Shown here piece by piece: positions 7,243-15,609 of a stretch of DNA of 16,073 bases; the stretch's first letter is position 1, and every line of letters starts with the position of its first letter. The stretch covers positions 1 through 16,073 of the forward strand of contig RFZR01000018.1 in assembly GCA_009920595.1 (NCBI GenBank). Direction: 5' to 3'. A model generated the notes under the pieces. That model did not search any database. It worked only from the letters and a program-made list of their open reading frames with translations, and was not told the origin of the DNA. The position numbers were made by a program, and so were the translations under genes. Source of the DNA: Alphaproteobacteria bacterium. Lineage in GTDB: Bacteria; Pseudomonadota; Alphaproteobacteria; Rhizobiales; Beijerinckiaceae.

Positions 7243-7290
7243 TGCGAGAAAAAAAGCACACAACTCGCTAATAAAGAAGGGGACGAATTC

Positions 7291-8079
7291 ATGGCAACAC
7301 CGACACTCCGATCGCTCGCGCGCTCGAAAAAGCCCAAATTTGGTACTTTCATCGTCGAGTTTTCGACGCCTGGAATTGGCCATCTTGTCAAAGCTTCGGG
7401 GTGTGAATTTGTTCTCTATGATATGGAACATTCCGGCTTTGGCTTTGAGACGGCCAAACAAGCTGTACGCTATTTTGAAGCGGCCGGCGTCGCGATGATC
7501 GCGCGCGTTCCTTCAAAAGATTATGACCAGATCGCTCGCATCGCAGATATGGGTGCTGAGGGCATCATGCTTCCGATGGTAAATAATGCCACTGAAGCGC
7601 GTCAGATTTTGGACTGCTTGAAATATATTCCTGACGGAAAACGCGGCGTTGCTTTGGGTGTAGCACATGACAATTATACAAGAACGGGCGTTGTTGCAGA
7701 TCGTTTAAAGGCCGCCAATAAGCGCACGTCTTTGTTCTGCCAGATTGAAACGGCTGAAGGTGTTGAAAATGCCGATGCAATGGCCGCACTCGATGGTGTG
7801 GACTGCCTTTGGGTCGGTCACTTTGATTTATCCTGTTCGCTCGGAATTCCTGGTGAATTCGGTCATAAGAAATTCACGAGTGCGATCGATAAAGTCGTGA
7901 AAGCCACGCGCAGACATGGGAAAGCTTTAGGTCGCCTTGTGCCTAATGTAGAGACCGGCATTGAGTATAATAAATGGGGCTTTGATTTTATTTGTTATTC
8001 TGGTGATGCGTGGCTTTTGCAGAGCGCATTATCAAGCGGCATTGATCAATTGCGAAAAGTTTGTGTCGCTCAGAAATAG
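7291..8079 (+). CDS. HpcH/HpaI-family class II aldolase (2-keto-3-deoxy-acid type)
   Basis: A 262-residue TIM-barrel aldolase of the HpaI/GarL/RhmA family. These divalent-metal enzymes split 2-keto-3-deoxy (sugar) acids into pyruvate and an aldehyde, or the reverse. The family residues are present: the catalytic His47 in YDMEHS, Arg72 in ARVP, Glu153 in CQIETAEG and Asp179 in VGHFDLS, the last two being metal ligands. IADMGAEGIMLPMV is the conserved core stretch around residue 86-97. Length is normal for the family. AAGGGGA sits before the ATG. The next gene begins five bases after the stop, so the two are translationally close. The aldehyde product and natural substrate cannot be read from sequence; sugar-acid breakdown is inferred from the transporter downstream. 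Confidence 0.9.
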   Translation: MATPTLRSLARSKKPKFGTFIVEFSTPGIGHLVKASGCEFVLYDMEHSGFGFETAKQAVRYFEAAGVAMIARVPSKDYDQIARIADMGAEGIMLPMVNNATEARQILDCLKYIPDGKRGVALGVAHDNYTRTGVVADRLKAANKRTSLFCQIETAEGVENADAMAALDGVDCLWVGHFDLSCSLGIPGEFGHKKFTSAIDKVVKATRRHGKALGRLVPNVETGIEYNKWGFDFICYSGDAWLLQSALSSGIDQLRKVCVAQK

Positions 8080-8084
8080 AAAGC

Positions 8085-9137
8085 ATGTTGATGCAAAACA
8101 AATTTCGTGTCGCGCTTTCGGGTGATTTCAAAAAAGCTGATGGGTCACCTACATTTCCGGACTTTGATGTGACGCCGCTTCAAAAGGCGCCACATGTGGA
8201 GGTGGTATATCTTGAACCGGGGCCTGCCATTCGCGCAGAGCAGGTCGCTGACATTGATGTATTGATTTTACTTACACCGAAATTTGATGCGAGCAGCATT
8301 CACCCTAATGGACGTCTGGCAGCAGTGGCCCGTTTTGGTGTTGGTTATGATAGTGTCGATGTACCGGCATGTACGGCGGCGAATATTCCCCTTGTGATCA
8401 CGCCTGATGGTGTCCGGCGTCCAGTGGCTGTTTCAATTCTGACTTTTATTCTCGCCCTGACGGGCAAGATGATTGTTAAGGATCGCATCACGAGAGAGGG
8501 GCCAGATGGATTTAACTCACGTGGACAGCATATGGGTGTGGGCCTCATTGGCAAAACGTTAGGCTCACTCGGTATTGGCAATATCGGCGCAGAAATGTTT
8601 CGCATTTGCAAACCTCTGGAAATGAATTATATCGCTCATGATCCCTACGCCGATCCCAAAGTGGCGCAAGACCTTGGTGTTGAACTCGTAGGTCTCGAAG
8701 ATCTATTTCTCCGTGCGGATATTCTCACCGTTAATTGCCCCCTCACAGTATCGACGCGGCATATCGTGAATGCGGAACGTTTGGCTTTGATGAAGCCAAC
8801 GTCTTACTTCATTAATACGGCACGCGGGCCAATTGTTGATCAGAAAGCGCTGACAAAACATTTGCAGGAGGGTCGCATTGCCGGCGCTGGACTTGATGTT
8901 TTTGAAGTCGAGCCGGTGCCTACCGATGATCCGATTTTGAAACTCACTAATGCAATACTTGCGCCTCATGCCTTGTGTTGGACTGATCAATGTTTTGCAG
9001 GCAATGGCGCGGCAGACGTGCGCGCAGCGCTTGATATCTTAAAAGGGCTTGAACCGCGCGGTGTTGTAAACCGTTCGGTTTTGGAATCAGCAGTTTTTAA
9101 ATCAAAGCTTGCTGATTATGCGGAACGGTTTGGATAG
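8085..9137 (+). CDS. D-isomer-specific 2-hydroxyacid dehydrogenase
   Basis: A 350-residue NAD-dependent dehydrogenase of the phosphoglycerate/glyoxylate/hydroxypyruvate reductase family. The dinucleotide motif is LGIGNIG near 162-168. An Asp (Asp186, HDPY) at the end of the second strand of the fold indicates NAD rather than NADP. The catalytic triad is Arg247 in TARGPIVD, Glu276 in VFEVEP and His295 in APHALCW. I chose the ATG at 8085; a TTG at 8061 would overlap the aldolase gene. The ribosome site is weak, consistent with coupling to the aldolase stop six bases before. It could reduce a 2-oxo acid made in the pathway (glyoxylate, hydroxypyruvate) or oxidise a D-2-hydroxy acid; sequence alone does not decide. 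Confidence 0.9.
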   Translation: MLMQNKFRVALSGDFKKADGSPTFPDFDVTPLQKAPHVEVVYLEPGPAIRAEQVADIDVLILLTPKFDASSIHPNGRLAAVARFGVGYDSVDVPACTAANIPLVITPDGVRRPVAVSILTFILALTGKMIVKDRITREGPDGFNSRGQHMGVGLIGKTLGSLGIGNIGAEMFRICKPLEMNYIAHDPYADPKVAQDLGVELVGLEDLFLRADILTVNCPLTVSTRHIVNAERLALMKPTSYFINTARGPIVDQKALTKHLQEGRIAGAGLDVFEVEPVPTDDPILKLTNAILAPHALCWTDQCFAGNGAADVRAALDILKGLEPRGVVNRSVLESAVFKSKLADYAERFG

Positions 9138-9189
9138 ACAAAGCGTTCCGTAAAACGAGAAGCGGGAAAAATAGTCTCGCAAAAGTAAG

Positions 9190-9212
9190 GACATCGTCAT
9201 GGTGGCGATGTC
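9190..9212 (+). promoter_or_regulatory. hairpin just upstream of the binding-protein gene
   Basis: GACATCG (9190-9196) pairs perfectly with CGATGTC (9206-9212). In RNA two further pairs (U-G, C-G) close the loop to five bases. The ribosome-binding site GGGAGGG follows at 9224-9230. In the 97-base gap after the dehydrogenase this may guard the 5' end of a processed transporter mRNA. No T run follows, so it is not an obvious terminator. Confidence 0.4.
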
Positions 9213-9234
9213 TTCAGGGAAACGGGAGGGTAGA

Positions 9235-10680
9235 ATGAGTCTTCTCAAAAAGATCGCTCTGACTGCATCCGCTGCCATTGTAACGGCCGGACTGACGTCA
9301 GCAGCGTGGGCGGAGAGCGCAGCCGAACGAGCTGTTAAAGAAGCCCAGAAATATAAAGGCCAGACGATTACGATCGTGTGGGAGGCTGGTTTGCAGTCAC
9401 TTGATCCTTTAAACTTTTCAGGCCCACTTTGGGAAAAGCTGACAGGAATCAAAGTAAAGGTTGTGGAAGTTCAGACAGCTGAAATGTTCACGAAAATCAT
9501 GCAGGAATATCGCGCCGGAACTGGGGCGTATGACGCGTTGAACGTGATCCCAGCATGGATGCCTGACCTTGCAAACGCCGGCGCACTCGAAGTGCTTGAT
9601 CCCTATGTACAAAAATATGGGTATGGCGATGAACTTCAAAAGATTGCTGCTACCTATCGCGATAATCAAATGAAAGTTGACGGAAAGATTTTTGGCTTTC
9701 CTGATGATGGCGACGTCTTCGTGATGTATTATCGCAAGGATGTTTTTGGCGACGCAAAAGTTCAAGAAGCATTTAAAGCTAAAACAGGCCGCGATCTAGC
9801 TGTTCCGAAAAATTGGAAAGATTTTGGTGAAACCGGAGCAGCACTCACTGAAATCTTGAAGCCTCAAAACATGTACGGTGCTGCGTTCTTCCGTCAACCA
9901 CCCTATACAATGTTCATGTTCCAAGAGCGTTTCAGAAATGAGGGTGGCAAATTCTTTGACGCCGAGTCAATGAAAGCAACGATTAATAGTGATGTTGGCG
10001 TAAAAGTGCTCACCGAGATGCGCAATGAAAACAAATTTATGCCACCAGGCGTTGAACAATGGGGCTTTGTTGAAAATCTAGCTGCGTTTATGGCAGGTCA
10101 GACCGCAATGACGATATCTTGGCCACCTTATGGCCGCTGGGCAGCGGGTTATGGGACGGACGAGAAAGCTTTAAGTTGGGTTCCGAAATCGACTGTTGCT
10201 GGAAAAGTGGGCTATGCTATGCCGCCCGGAGGACATCCGGAATTGGCGGCAGGTTTTGCTCTCTCTGTTGCTTCAACGTCTAAGAATAAGGATGCAGCAT
10301 ATCTATTTATCCAATGGTTAAATAGCGAAGATATTTCTTTGCAACGCGTAAAATTGCCAACCGCTTTGCGTGATCCATTCCGTGACTCTCATTTTACGGA
10401 TCCGGGATATCTTGCGCTTTGGCCAGATGCAAAGGACTACCTTGCTGCGTTGCAAGCTGGCTCAAAGTCAGGCCTTCTCGATTTGTCACTCTTGCAGACA
10501 GACAAATATGAAGAAGTTCTCCGCCAAGCGATTGGCAAATTGTGGGCCGGTGAAGATCCCAAAAAGATACTTGATGCGGCCGCGGGTGAATGGGACGCCA
10601 TTACAAAAAAGATTGGTGTTGATAAGCAGAAAGCCGTCTATGCTAATTGGGCTTCCAAATCGGGCGCCTATCCACAATAA
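9235..10680 (+). CDS. ABC transporter periplasmic sugar-binding protein (extracellular family 1)
   Basis: A 481-residue solute-binding protein. I chose the ATG at 9235 because GGGAGGG lies just before it and the protein then begins with a clean signal peptide: MSLLKK, a hydrophobic core, and AWA at 24-26 as the likely cleavage site. An upstream ATG at 9199 would bury the signal peptide. The mature part has the family-1 (MalE/UgpB-like) features: NVIPAWMPDLANAG, the stretch IFGFPDDGDVFVMYYRKDVF, and a C-terminal helical region. It delivers its ligand to the two permeases that follow. Family-1 proteins bind oligosaccharides, polyols, sugar acids and similar compounds; the ligand here is unknown. 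The 72-base gap after it holds a strong hairpin, a common arrangement for making more binding protein than membrane parts. Confidence 0.9.
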   Translation: MSLLKKIALTASAAIVTAGLTSAAWAESAAERAVKEAQKYKGQTITIVWEAGLQSLDPLNFSGPLWEKLTGIKVKVVEVQTAEMFTKIMQEYRAGTGAYDALNVIPAWMPDLANAGALEVLDPYVQKYGYGDELQKIAATYRDNQMKVDGKIFGFPDDGDVFVMYYRKDVFGDAKVQEAFKAKTGRDLAVPKNWKDFGETGAALTEILKPQNMYGAAFFRQPPYTMFMFQERFRNEGGKFFDAESMKATINSDVGVKVLTEMRNENKFMPPGVEQWGFVENLAAFMAGQTAMTISWPPYGRWAAGYGTDEKALSWVPKSTVAGKVGYAMPPGGHPELAAGFALSVASTSKNKDAAYLFIQWLNSEDISLQRVKLPTALRDPFRDSHFTDPGYLALWPDAKDYLAALQAGSKSGLLDLSLLQTDKYEEVLRQAIGKLWAGEDPKKILDAAAGEWDAITKKIGVDKQKAVYANWASKSGAYPQ

Positions 10681-10696
10681 TTTAAGGAACGTGTTG

Positions 10697-10725
10697 ATCT
10701 GCCCCGACATTTTGTCGGGGCAGAT
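10697..10725 (+). terminator. strong intercistronic hairpin after the binding-protein gene
   Basis: ATCTGCCCCGACA (10697-10709) and TGTCGGGGCAGAT (10713-10725) form a perfect 13-base stem with a TTT loop. It begins 17 bases after the binding-protein stop and ends 27 bases before the permease ATG. Only a short TT follows, so it is at most a leaky terminator. A block to 3' decay or attenuation that lowers permease relative to binding-protein mRNA is the likely role. Confidence 0.65.
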
Positions 10726-10752
10726 TTCGTAACAAACGAAGGAGTAGGCATT

Positions 10753-11667
10753 ATGGCTCAATCTTTCGCATCGGTGTCTTCTGCTGTGCGCCGGTCGCCG
10801 CAAATGCCTGATCATAATTTCCGTTATTGGATCATCGCGCCGTCAGTTTTCCTTCTTCTTTTGATTGGTCTGTTCCCTTTGATCTACGCCTTTGTTGTGA
10901 GCTTTCAGCAGATCACAATGACGGATTACGACACGTCCTTTGCGGGTTTAGTTAACTACCAGGCACTTTTTTCTGATCAAAGATTATGGGAGTCTATTCT
11001 CCATACAATTGTAATTACCGTTATTGCCTTGCCTGTCGAATTGATATTGGGTCTCGCGCTCGCTTATCTATTTCTCGAAAAAATGTACGGTAAGCAGATC
11101 TTTATTTCTTTGATTGTTTTGCCAACTGTAATTTCACCAATCGTTTCAGGGGCGACTTGGCGCTTGCTCTTTGATCAACGCTACGGTCCGATTAATCAAG
11201 TTCTTAGTTGGATTGCAGGTCGTGAGGTCGTTATGCTCTGGACGATTGAGCCCATCCTTGTTTATCCAGCGATCCTAATTTGTGAAATCTGGCAATGGAC
11301 CCCCTTCATGTTTCTTATTCTTCTTGCGGCTTTGTCCAATGTCGATAAATCTTTGACAGAAGCAGCTGAACTTGATGGTGCAGGTTTTTGGAGAATCTTC
11401 CTCAAAATTGAATTGCCAGCTATTTGGCCAGTTATGGCGATTGCTATTTTAATCCGTGGTGTGGATCTTTTTAGAATTTTTGACATGGTTTGGGCGCTTA
11501 CTGGCGGCGGACCAGGCACATATACGGAAACCATCTCGATTTACACATATGTTCAAGGGTTCAGGCAATTTGAGACAAGTTATACGGCCGCGATAGCGTT
11601 TCTAATTGTTGCACTTATGAGTTTCGTTGTGACTTGGGCCATTCGTCGAATGGGGTTGGCGAAATGA
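10753..11667 (+). CDS. ABC transporter permease, MalF/UgpA type (CUT1)
   Basis: A 304-residue inner-membrane protein with about six hydrophobic segments, the first near residues 26-50. It carries the MetI-type permease signature EAAELDGAGFWRIF (203-216), the cytoplasmic loop that docks on the ATPase. The C-terminal stretch LTGGGPGTYTETISIY is typical of the first permease in carbohydrate-uptake-1 systems. GGAG lies about nine bases before the ATG. It overlaps the second permease gene by four bases (ATGA), so both subunits are probably made in equal amounts. It works with that permease, the upstream binding protein and the ATPase to carry the ligand into the cytoplasm. Confidence 0.92.
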   Translation: MAQSFASVSSAVRRSPQMPDHNFRYWIIAPSVFLLLLIGLFPLIYAFVVSFQQITMTDYDTSFAGLVNYQALFSDQRLWESILHTIVITVIALPVELILGLALAYLFLEKMYGKQIFISLIVLPTVISPIVSGATWRLLFDQRYGPINQVLSWIAGREVVMLWTIEPILVYPAILICEIWQWTPFMFLILLAALSNVDKSLTEAAELDGAGFWRIFLKIELPAIWPVMAIAILIRGVDLFRIFDMVWALTGGGPGTYTETISIYTYVQGFRQFETSYTAAIAFLIVALMSFVVTWAIRRMGLAK

Positions 11668-12503
11668 GCACGAATTCGTTCAATCAAAGGAGATCAATGG
11701 TAATATTGGGTCGTTACTTATTAGCTTTGTCTGTTTTGATCTTTTTCGTTTTCCCGATCTATTGGCTCTTTGCCATTTCATTTAAAACGCCTGAGGAAAT
11801 ATTTCATTTTCCTCCGGTTTGGTATCCCCAGAAAATCCAATTTGCTAATTATTGGGTCTTGTTCAAAGACGGAGATGCGACAAGCGTTTGGAATAGTTTT
11901 ATCTTGGCGGGTTCAAGCACTATAATTGCGATGATTCTCGGAACTATTTGTGCCTATAGTCTCGTTCGGTTTAAGACTGGCGGGGAGAATTTTGCAGTTT
12001 GGATTATTTCACAAAGATTAATGCCGCCGATCGCCATCATCTTTCCGATTTTTCTTCTTTATGTGTTTTTCGGTTGGGTTGATTCTTATGGTGGCCTCAT
12101 TCTTCTTTATACTGCCTTTAATCTTCCCTACGTTATCTGGATGATGCGTGGTTATATAGAAGATATACCGATTGAATTAGAAGAGAGCGCCTTGGTTGAT
12201 GGTTGTTCCCGCTGGGCTGTTTTATGGAAAGTTGTTTTTCCGATGGCGCGTGCGGGTCTCTTTGCAACAGCCGTATTTACATTCGTCTTTGCGTGGAACG
12301 AGTTTATCTTCGCGCTGGTTCTCTCACGTACGGAAGTAACTACCTACACAGTACAAGTCACACATTATTTTGGTGGTCAATCAAATTTCTGGGCCAAAAT
12401 TGCTGCTATGTCAGTATTGGGCACTGTACCCGTTTTTATTACGGTAGCGACTTTGCAGCGCTTTCTTGTGCGGGGAATTTCTATGGGTGCGGTTAAGGGA
12501 TAG
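11664..12503 (+). CDS. ABC transporter permease, MalG/UgpE type (CUT1)
   Basis: A 279-residue inner-membrane protein, partner of the preceding permease. The first hydrophobic segment (about 18-38) is followed by the periplasmic SFKTPEEIF typical of MalG-type subunits. The docking loop is EESALVDGCSRW (173-184), and the C-terminus (LQRFLVRGISMGAVKG) is characteristic. I list the ATG at 11664, which overlaps the upstream stop as ATGA. An ATG at 11697 has a clearer ribosome site (AAGGAG, four bases ahead) and would give 268 residues; the choice is open. The ATPase gene starts nine bases after its stop. Confidence 0.9.
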   Translation: MSTNSFNQRRSMVILGRYLLALSVLIFFVFPIYWLFAISFKTPEEIFHFPPVWYPQKIQFANYWVLFKDGDATSVWNSFILAGSSTIIAMILGTICAYSLVRFKTGGENFAVWIISQRLMPPIAIIFPIFLLYVFFGWVDSYGGLILLYTAFNLPYVIWMMRGYIEDIPIELEESALVDGCSRWAVLWKVVFPMARAGLFATAVFTFVFAWNEFIFALVLSRTEVTTYTVQVTHYFGGQSNFWAKIAAMSVLGTVPVFITVATLQRFLVRGISMGAVKG

Positions 12504-12512
12504 GGGGCAAAA

Positions 12513-13595
12513 ATGTCGGACGTAAAAATATCTGGCCTCCATAAACATTTTGGGGCGGTCCATGTTCTAAAAGGGATCGATCTCGAAATACCTACTGGTG
12601 AATTCACTGTTCTTGTTGGCCCCTCAGGCTGTGGGAAATCAACACTCTTGCGGACAATTGCGGGTTTGGAAGAAGTCGAGCAAGGCGAGATTACAATTTC
12701 TGGTCAAAGAATGAATGACGTTCGGCCCCGCGATCGCAATATTGCGATGGTGTTTCAAAATTATGCACTCTATCCCTATCTGAACGTTTTTGAAAACATT
12801 GCCTTTGGGTTGCGGGCACGAAAAATGCCCGAGTCTGAAATCAAAGAACGAGTAACTTCCGCCGCCGAGATGCTCGGAATTACCGGTCTGCTTGAACGCT
12901 TTCCACGCCAATTGTCTGGAGGACAACGACAACGTGTCGCGATTGGTCGTGCTATCGTTCGTAAAGCGCAGCTCTTTTTGTTCGATGAACCCCTTTCGAA
13001 TCTTGATGCGCAATTGCGTGACGAAATGCGAGGCGAAATCAAGAAGCTCCATCAAACCATCGACGTTACAATGATCTATGTGACCCACGATCAGATTGAA
13101 GCCATGACATTGGCGGATCGGATTGTCTTGATGCGCGAGGGACGAATTGAACAAGTTGGCGCCCCTCTCGATCTCTATGAACGCCCCGCCACGCATTTTG
13201 TCGCTGGTTTCTTGGGGAGTCCAAAAATAAATTTTGTTCATGGCGAAGTTCTAATTAGCGGTTCAGAACAAGTCTTGCGTCTCGTTGACGGTGAGACAAT
13301 CTCTTTACCCGCAATTGCATCGACATGGCCTAAAAATATAATTCTTGGCATTCGACCTCAGTATTTGGGTCTGGCATCAGAATCTAGGAGTCCCGATGAT
13401 GTTCGTTTTTCACGCATTATTGATCTCATTCAACCGACGGGTTCGCGCACTTATATCACGGTTAAGTTGGGCGGCCGCGATCTTGTAGCTGAAATTGAGT
13501 CAACCTCGCGTGGAAATGTCGGTGATGTGTTGGACTTATCATTTAATCGGTTGAATGCGCTGTTTTTTGATCCCGCAACTGGTCGCGCTTTATAG
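12513..13595 (+). CDS. ABC transporter ATPase, MalK/UgpC type
   Basis: A 360-residue ATPase that powers the transporter from the cytoplasmic face. All nucleotide-binding parts are present: Walker A GPSGCGKST (36-44), Q-loop Gln82 in FQNYALYP, signature LSGGQ (134-138), Walker B LFLFDEP (154-160, Glu159), D-loop SNLD and the switch His192 in VTHDQ. After about residue 235 comes the C-terminal TOBE/MalK-like regulatory domain (LGIRPQYLGL near 283). Length and layout match CUT1 ATPases, which may serve one or several transporters. It is nine bases after the permease stop. Confidence 0.93.
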   Translation: MSDVKISGLHKHFGAVHVLKGIDLEIPTGEFTVLVGPSGCGKSTLLRTIAGLEEVEQGEITISGQRMNDVRPRDRNIAMVFQNYALYPYLNVFENIAFGLRARKMPESEIKERVTSAAEMLGITGLLERFPRQLSGGQRQRVAIGRAIVRKAQLFLFDEPLSNLDAQLRDEMRGEIKKLHQTIDVTMIYVTHDQIEAMTLADRIVLMREGRIEQVGAPLDLYERPATHFVAGFLGSPKINFVHGEVLISGSEQVLRLVDGETISLPAIASTWPKNIILGIRPQYLGLASESRSPDDVRFSRIIDLIQPTGSRTYITVKLGGRDLVAEIESTSRGNVGDVLDLSFNRLNALFFDPATGRAL

Positions 13596-13603
13596 ACGTT
13601 TTA

Positions 13604-13620
13604 TGGACCTATTTGGTCCA
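13604..13620 (+). promoter_or_regulatory. short hairpin before the lactonase-like gene
   Basis: TGGACC (13604-13609) and GGTCCA (13615-13620) form a perfect 6-base stem with a 5-base loop. It starts nine bases after the ATPase stop in a 64-base gap. The ribosome site GGAG for the next gene is at 13647-13650. It may mark an mRNA processing or partial termination point; it is too short and lacks a T run for a firm terminator call. Confidence 0.3.
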
Positions 13621-13659
13621 ACCGGATTTTCACGTGCTTCATTTTTGGAGTGATTAATT

Positions 13660-15609
13660 ATGGTAACCGAGCCTTCTCGTGCGATTAAACTCTTTGGAAC
13701 CGATGAAGCGGTTGAAGTGCCGCGCGTGCTCAAAGTGGGCCCGCTAACAGCAGAATTTGAAGCTGGAAATCTGCGCTACATCAAATTCCATGGCATCGAA
13801 ATGATCCGCGCGATTTCTTACATCGTGCGCGATAAGAATTGGGGAACATATAATCCGAAATTGTCGAATCTAAAGATTGAAGAGAATACCGAAGAGTTTC
13901 GTGTAACTTTCGAAGCAGAGGCAGGAGATCAGTCACAAATTTTTCGTTATTCCGCAGTTATTACAGGGAATTCTCAAGGTACCTTGCGGTTTGAAGGAAC
14001 TGGCACTTCAGTTACGGATTTCTTGACCAATCGTACCGGCTTCGTGGTACTCCATCCTATTGAAGGTGTTGCCGGCGCACCTGCGCGCGTCGAACATGTT
14101 GATGGTCGTATTGTTGATACGGATTTCCCCGCTTTGATCGACCCCATCCAACCGATGATGAATTTGCGTGCGATTACGCATGAATTTTCAAAAGGACTCT
14201 CGGTGAGATGTCTCATGGAGGGTGATACTTTTGAAATGGAAGACCAACGCAATTGGACCGATGCATCTTATAAAACCTATGTGAGACCTCTGGCTTTGCC
14301 CTGGCCTTATACGATCCCGAAGGGTGAAACTCTCGTTCAGGCTGTGTCTCTTAGTGTGTCTGGTGCTTTGAATAAGCAGAACGGTGTCGGCTCGTCTTCT
14401 ATCATTAAGCTTGAAATCGGGGAGGCGACATCAAGCGTTCCCCCATTAGGTACTGCATTAGATCCTGATGATCTCGATATGGCCGAAGCGCACCATGCTG
14501 AATTAAAGGGGATAGGCATTGATCATGTCATTTGTCATTATGATACACGCCGCGGCCATAACCGTTCAACTCTTGAACGGCAAGTTGAATTAGCTCGTTC
14601 ATTGGGTAAAGAAGTATGGTTAGAGGCCATAATTACAAGAGTTGATGGTTGGGAAGATGAAGTTACTTCGCTTGGCGTAGATGTCGCGGCGCTTGGCCGG
14701 CCTTTTTCAGTTATCATGTTGTCTCCGGCTTCGGATATGAAATGTACCTTGCCCGGTTCTGTGTGGCCACCTTGTCCCCCCGCTGACGCGTTATTTATTC
14801 ATGCTCGAAAGACATTTGGCAGCGTAAAGTTAGCGGGCGGTATGTTCAGCTATTTTACGGAGCTTAACCGTAAGCGGCCTCCTGTTGATTATATTGATCT
14901 TGTGAGCTTCACGACTTCGGCATTGGTGCATGCGGGCGATGACCGTTCTGTTACAGAAAGCCTTGAAGCGATGCCGCATATTGCGAGAAGTGTTACGGCA
15001 ATTTCTGGGATGCGTCCGTGGGTTGTCGGACCAAGTGCAATAGGGATGCGAGATAATCCATATGGCGCTGAAGTAGCAAAAAATCCTCATGATATACGTC
15101 AAGCGATGAATCGTAATGATCCACGCCAGAGAGGTTTGATCGCTGCTGCTTTTGATGTCGGTTATTTTTCACATATGGCTTATGGTGGTGCAAAGGCCAT
15201 TGCTCTTGGAGGCTTTGTAGGACCCTTCGGCGTGCTTCCGACAAAAACAATGTGGAGACAACCATTTTATGATGAGGAGGGGGGTGTTTATCCTGTTTAT
15301 CATATTCGCAAGGCAATTGCTGAAATGAAAGGCGCTAAACTGCGAATACTAAAGTCATCAAGACCCCGAGATATAATGGGGATTTCTGCTGAAACTTTAC
15401 ATGGTCAAGTAACGCTTATTGCCAATCTAACAGGTTCAATACAAAAGATTGATCTTGGTAATGCTTTTAGCGAAGCAAAACTTATAAGACTTAATGCTGA
15501 ACATTTTGAACATGCCGCACGAGATACTTTGTATTTTGAAAAAACTCAAACAATGTTATCGAATATCTGTGAGCTTGATGCGTATGAAACGATAAAAATT
15601 TATTCCTGA
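13660..15609 (+). CDS. three-domain D-apionate-lactonase-like protein (ApnL family)
   Basis: A 649-residue cytoplasmic protein without a signal peptide. An N-terminal beta-rich domain covers about 1-240, with the stretch MEDQRNWTDASYKTY at 193-207. A TIM-barrel-like middle covers about 265-545 (HHAELKGIGIDHVICHYD, then VWLEAIITR, AGGMFSYFTELN and AYGGAKAIALGG). A small beta-rich domain closes it (about 555-649). From memory, this layout and the N-terminal motif fit D-apionate lactonase (ApnL), which opens apiono-lactone to D-apionate. I could not align it. The beta-sandwich plus barrel also recalls glycoside hydrolases, so a glycosidase is the main alternative. GGAG lies nine bases before the ATG. 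It closes the transporter operon, so it probably acts on the imported compound. None of the partner D-apionate enzymes (ApnO, OiaK) is in the window. Confidence 0.6.
   Translation: MVTEPSRAIKLFGTDEAVEVPRVLKVGPLTAEFEAGNLRYIKFHGIEMIRAISYIVRDKNWGTYNPKLSNLKIEENTEEFRVTFEAEAGDQSQIFRYSAVITGNSQGTLRFEGTGTSVTDFLTNRTGFVVLHPIEGVAGAPARVEHVDGRIVDTDFPALIDPIQPMMNLRAITHEFSKGLSVRCLMEGDTFEMEDQRNWTDASYKTYVRPLALPWPYTIPKGETLVQAVSLSVSGALNKQNGVGSSSIIKLEIGEATSSVPPLGTALDPDDLDMAEAHHAELKGIGIDHVICHYDTRRGHNRSTLERQVELARSLGKEVWLEAIITRVDGWEDEVTSLGVDVAALGRPFSVIMLSPASDMKCTLPGSVWPPCPPADALFIHARKTFGSVKLAGGMFSYFTELNRKRPPVDYIDLVSFTTSALVHAGDDRSVTESLEAMPHIARSVTAISGMRPWVVGPSAIGMRDNPYGAEVAKNPHDIRQAMNRNDPRQRGLIAAAFDVGYFSHMAYGGAKAIALGGFVGPFGVLPTKTMWRQPFYDEEGGVYPVYHIRKAIAEMKGAKLRILKSSRPRDIMGISAETLHGQVTLIANLTGSIQKIDLGNAFSEAKLIRLNAEHFEHAARDTLYFEKTQTMLSNICELDAYETIKIYS

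Noticed and set aside
7094..7498. 134-residue plus-strand frame over the regulator/aldolase junction
   Set aside because: It overlaps two well-supported genes in another frame and its sequence has no recognisable domain.
9199..9234. Upstream ATG extending the binding protein by 12 residues
   Set aside because: It would place the signal peptide internally, sits inside a hairpin, and the ATG at 9235 has a far better ribosome site.
12639..13241. 200-residue minus-strand frame inside the ATPase gene
   Set aside because: It lies entirely opposite a fully conserved ATPase with all motifs and shows no family features of its own.
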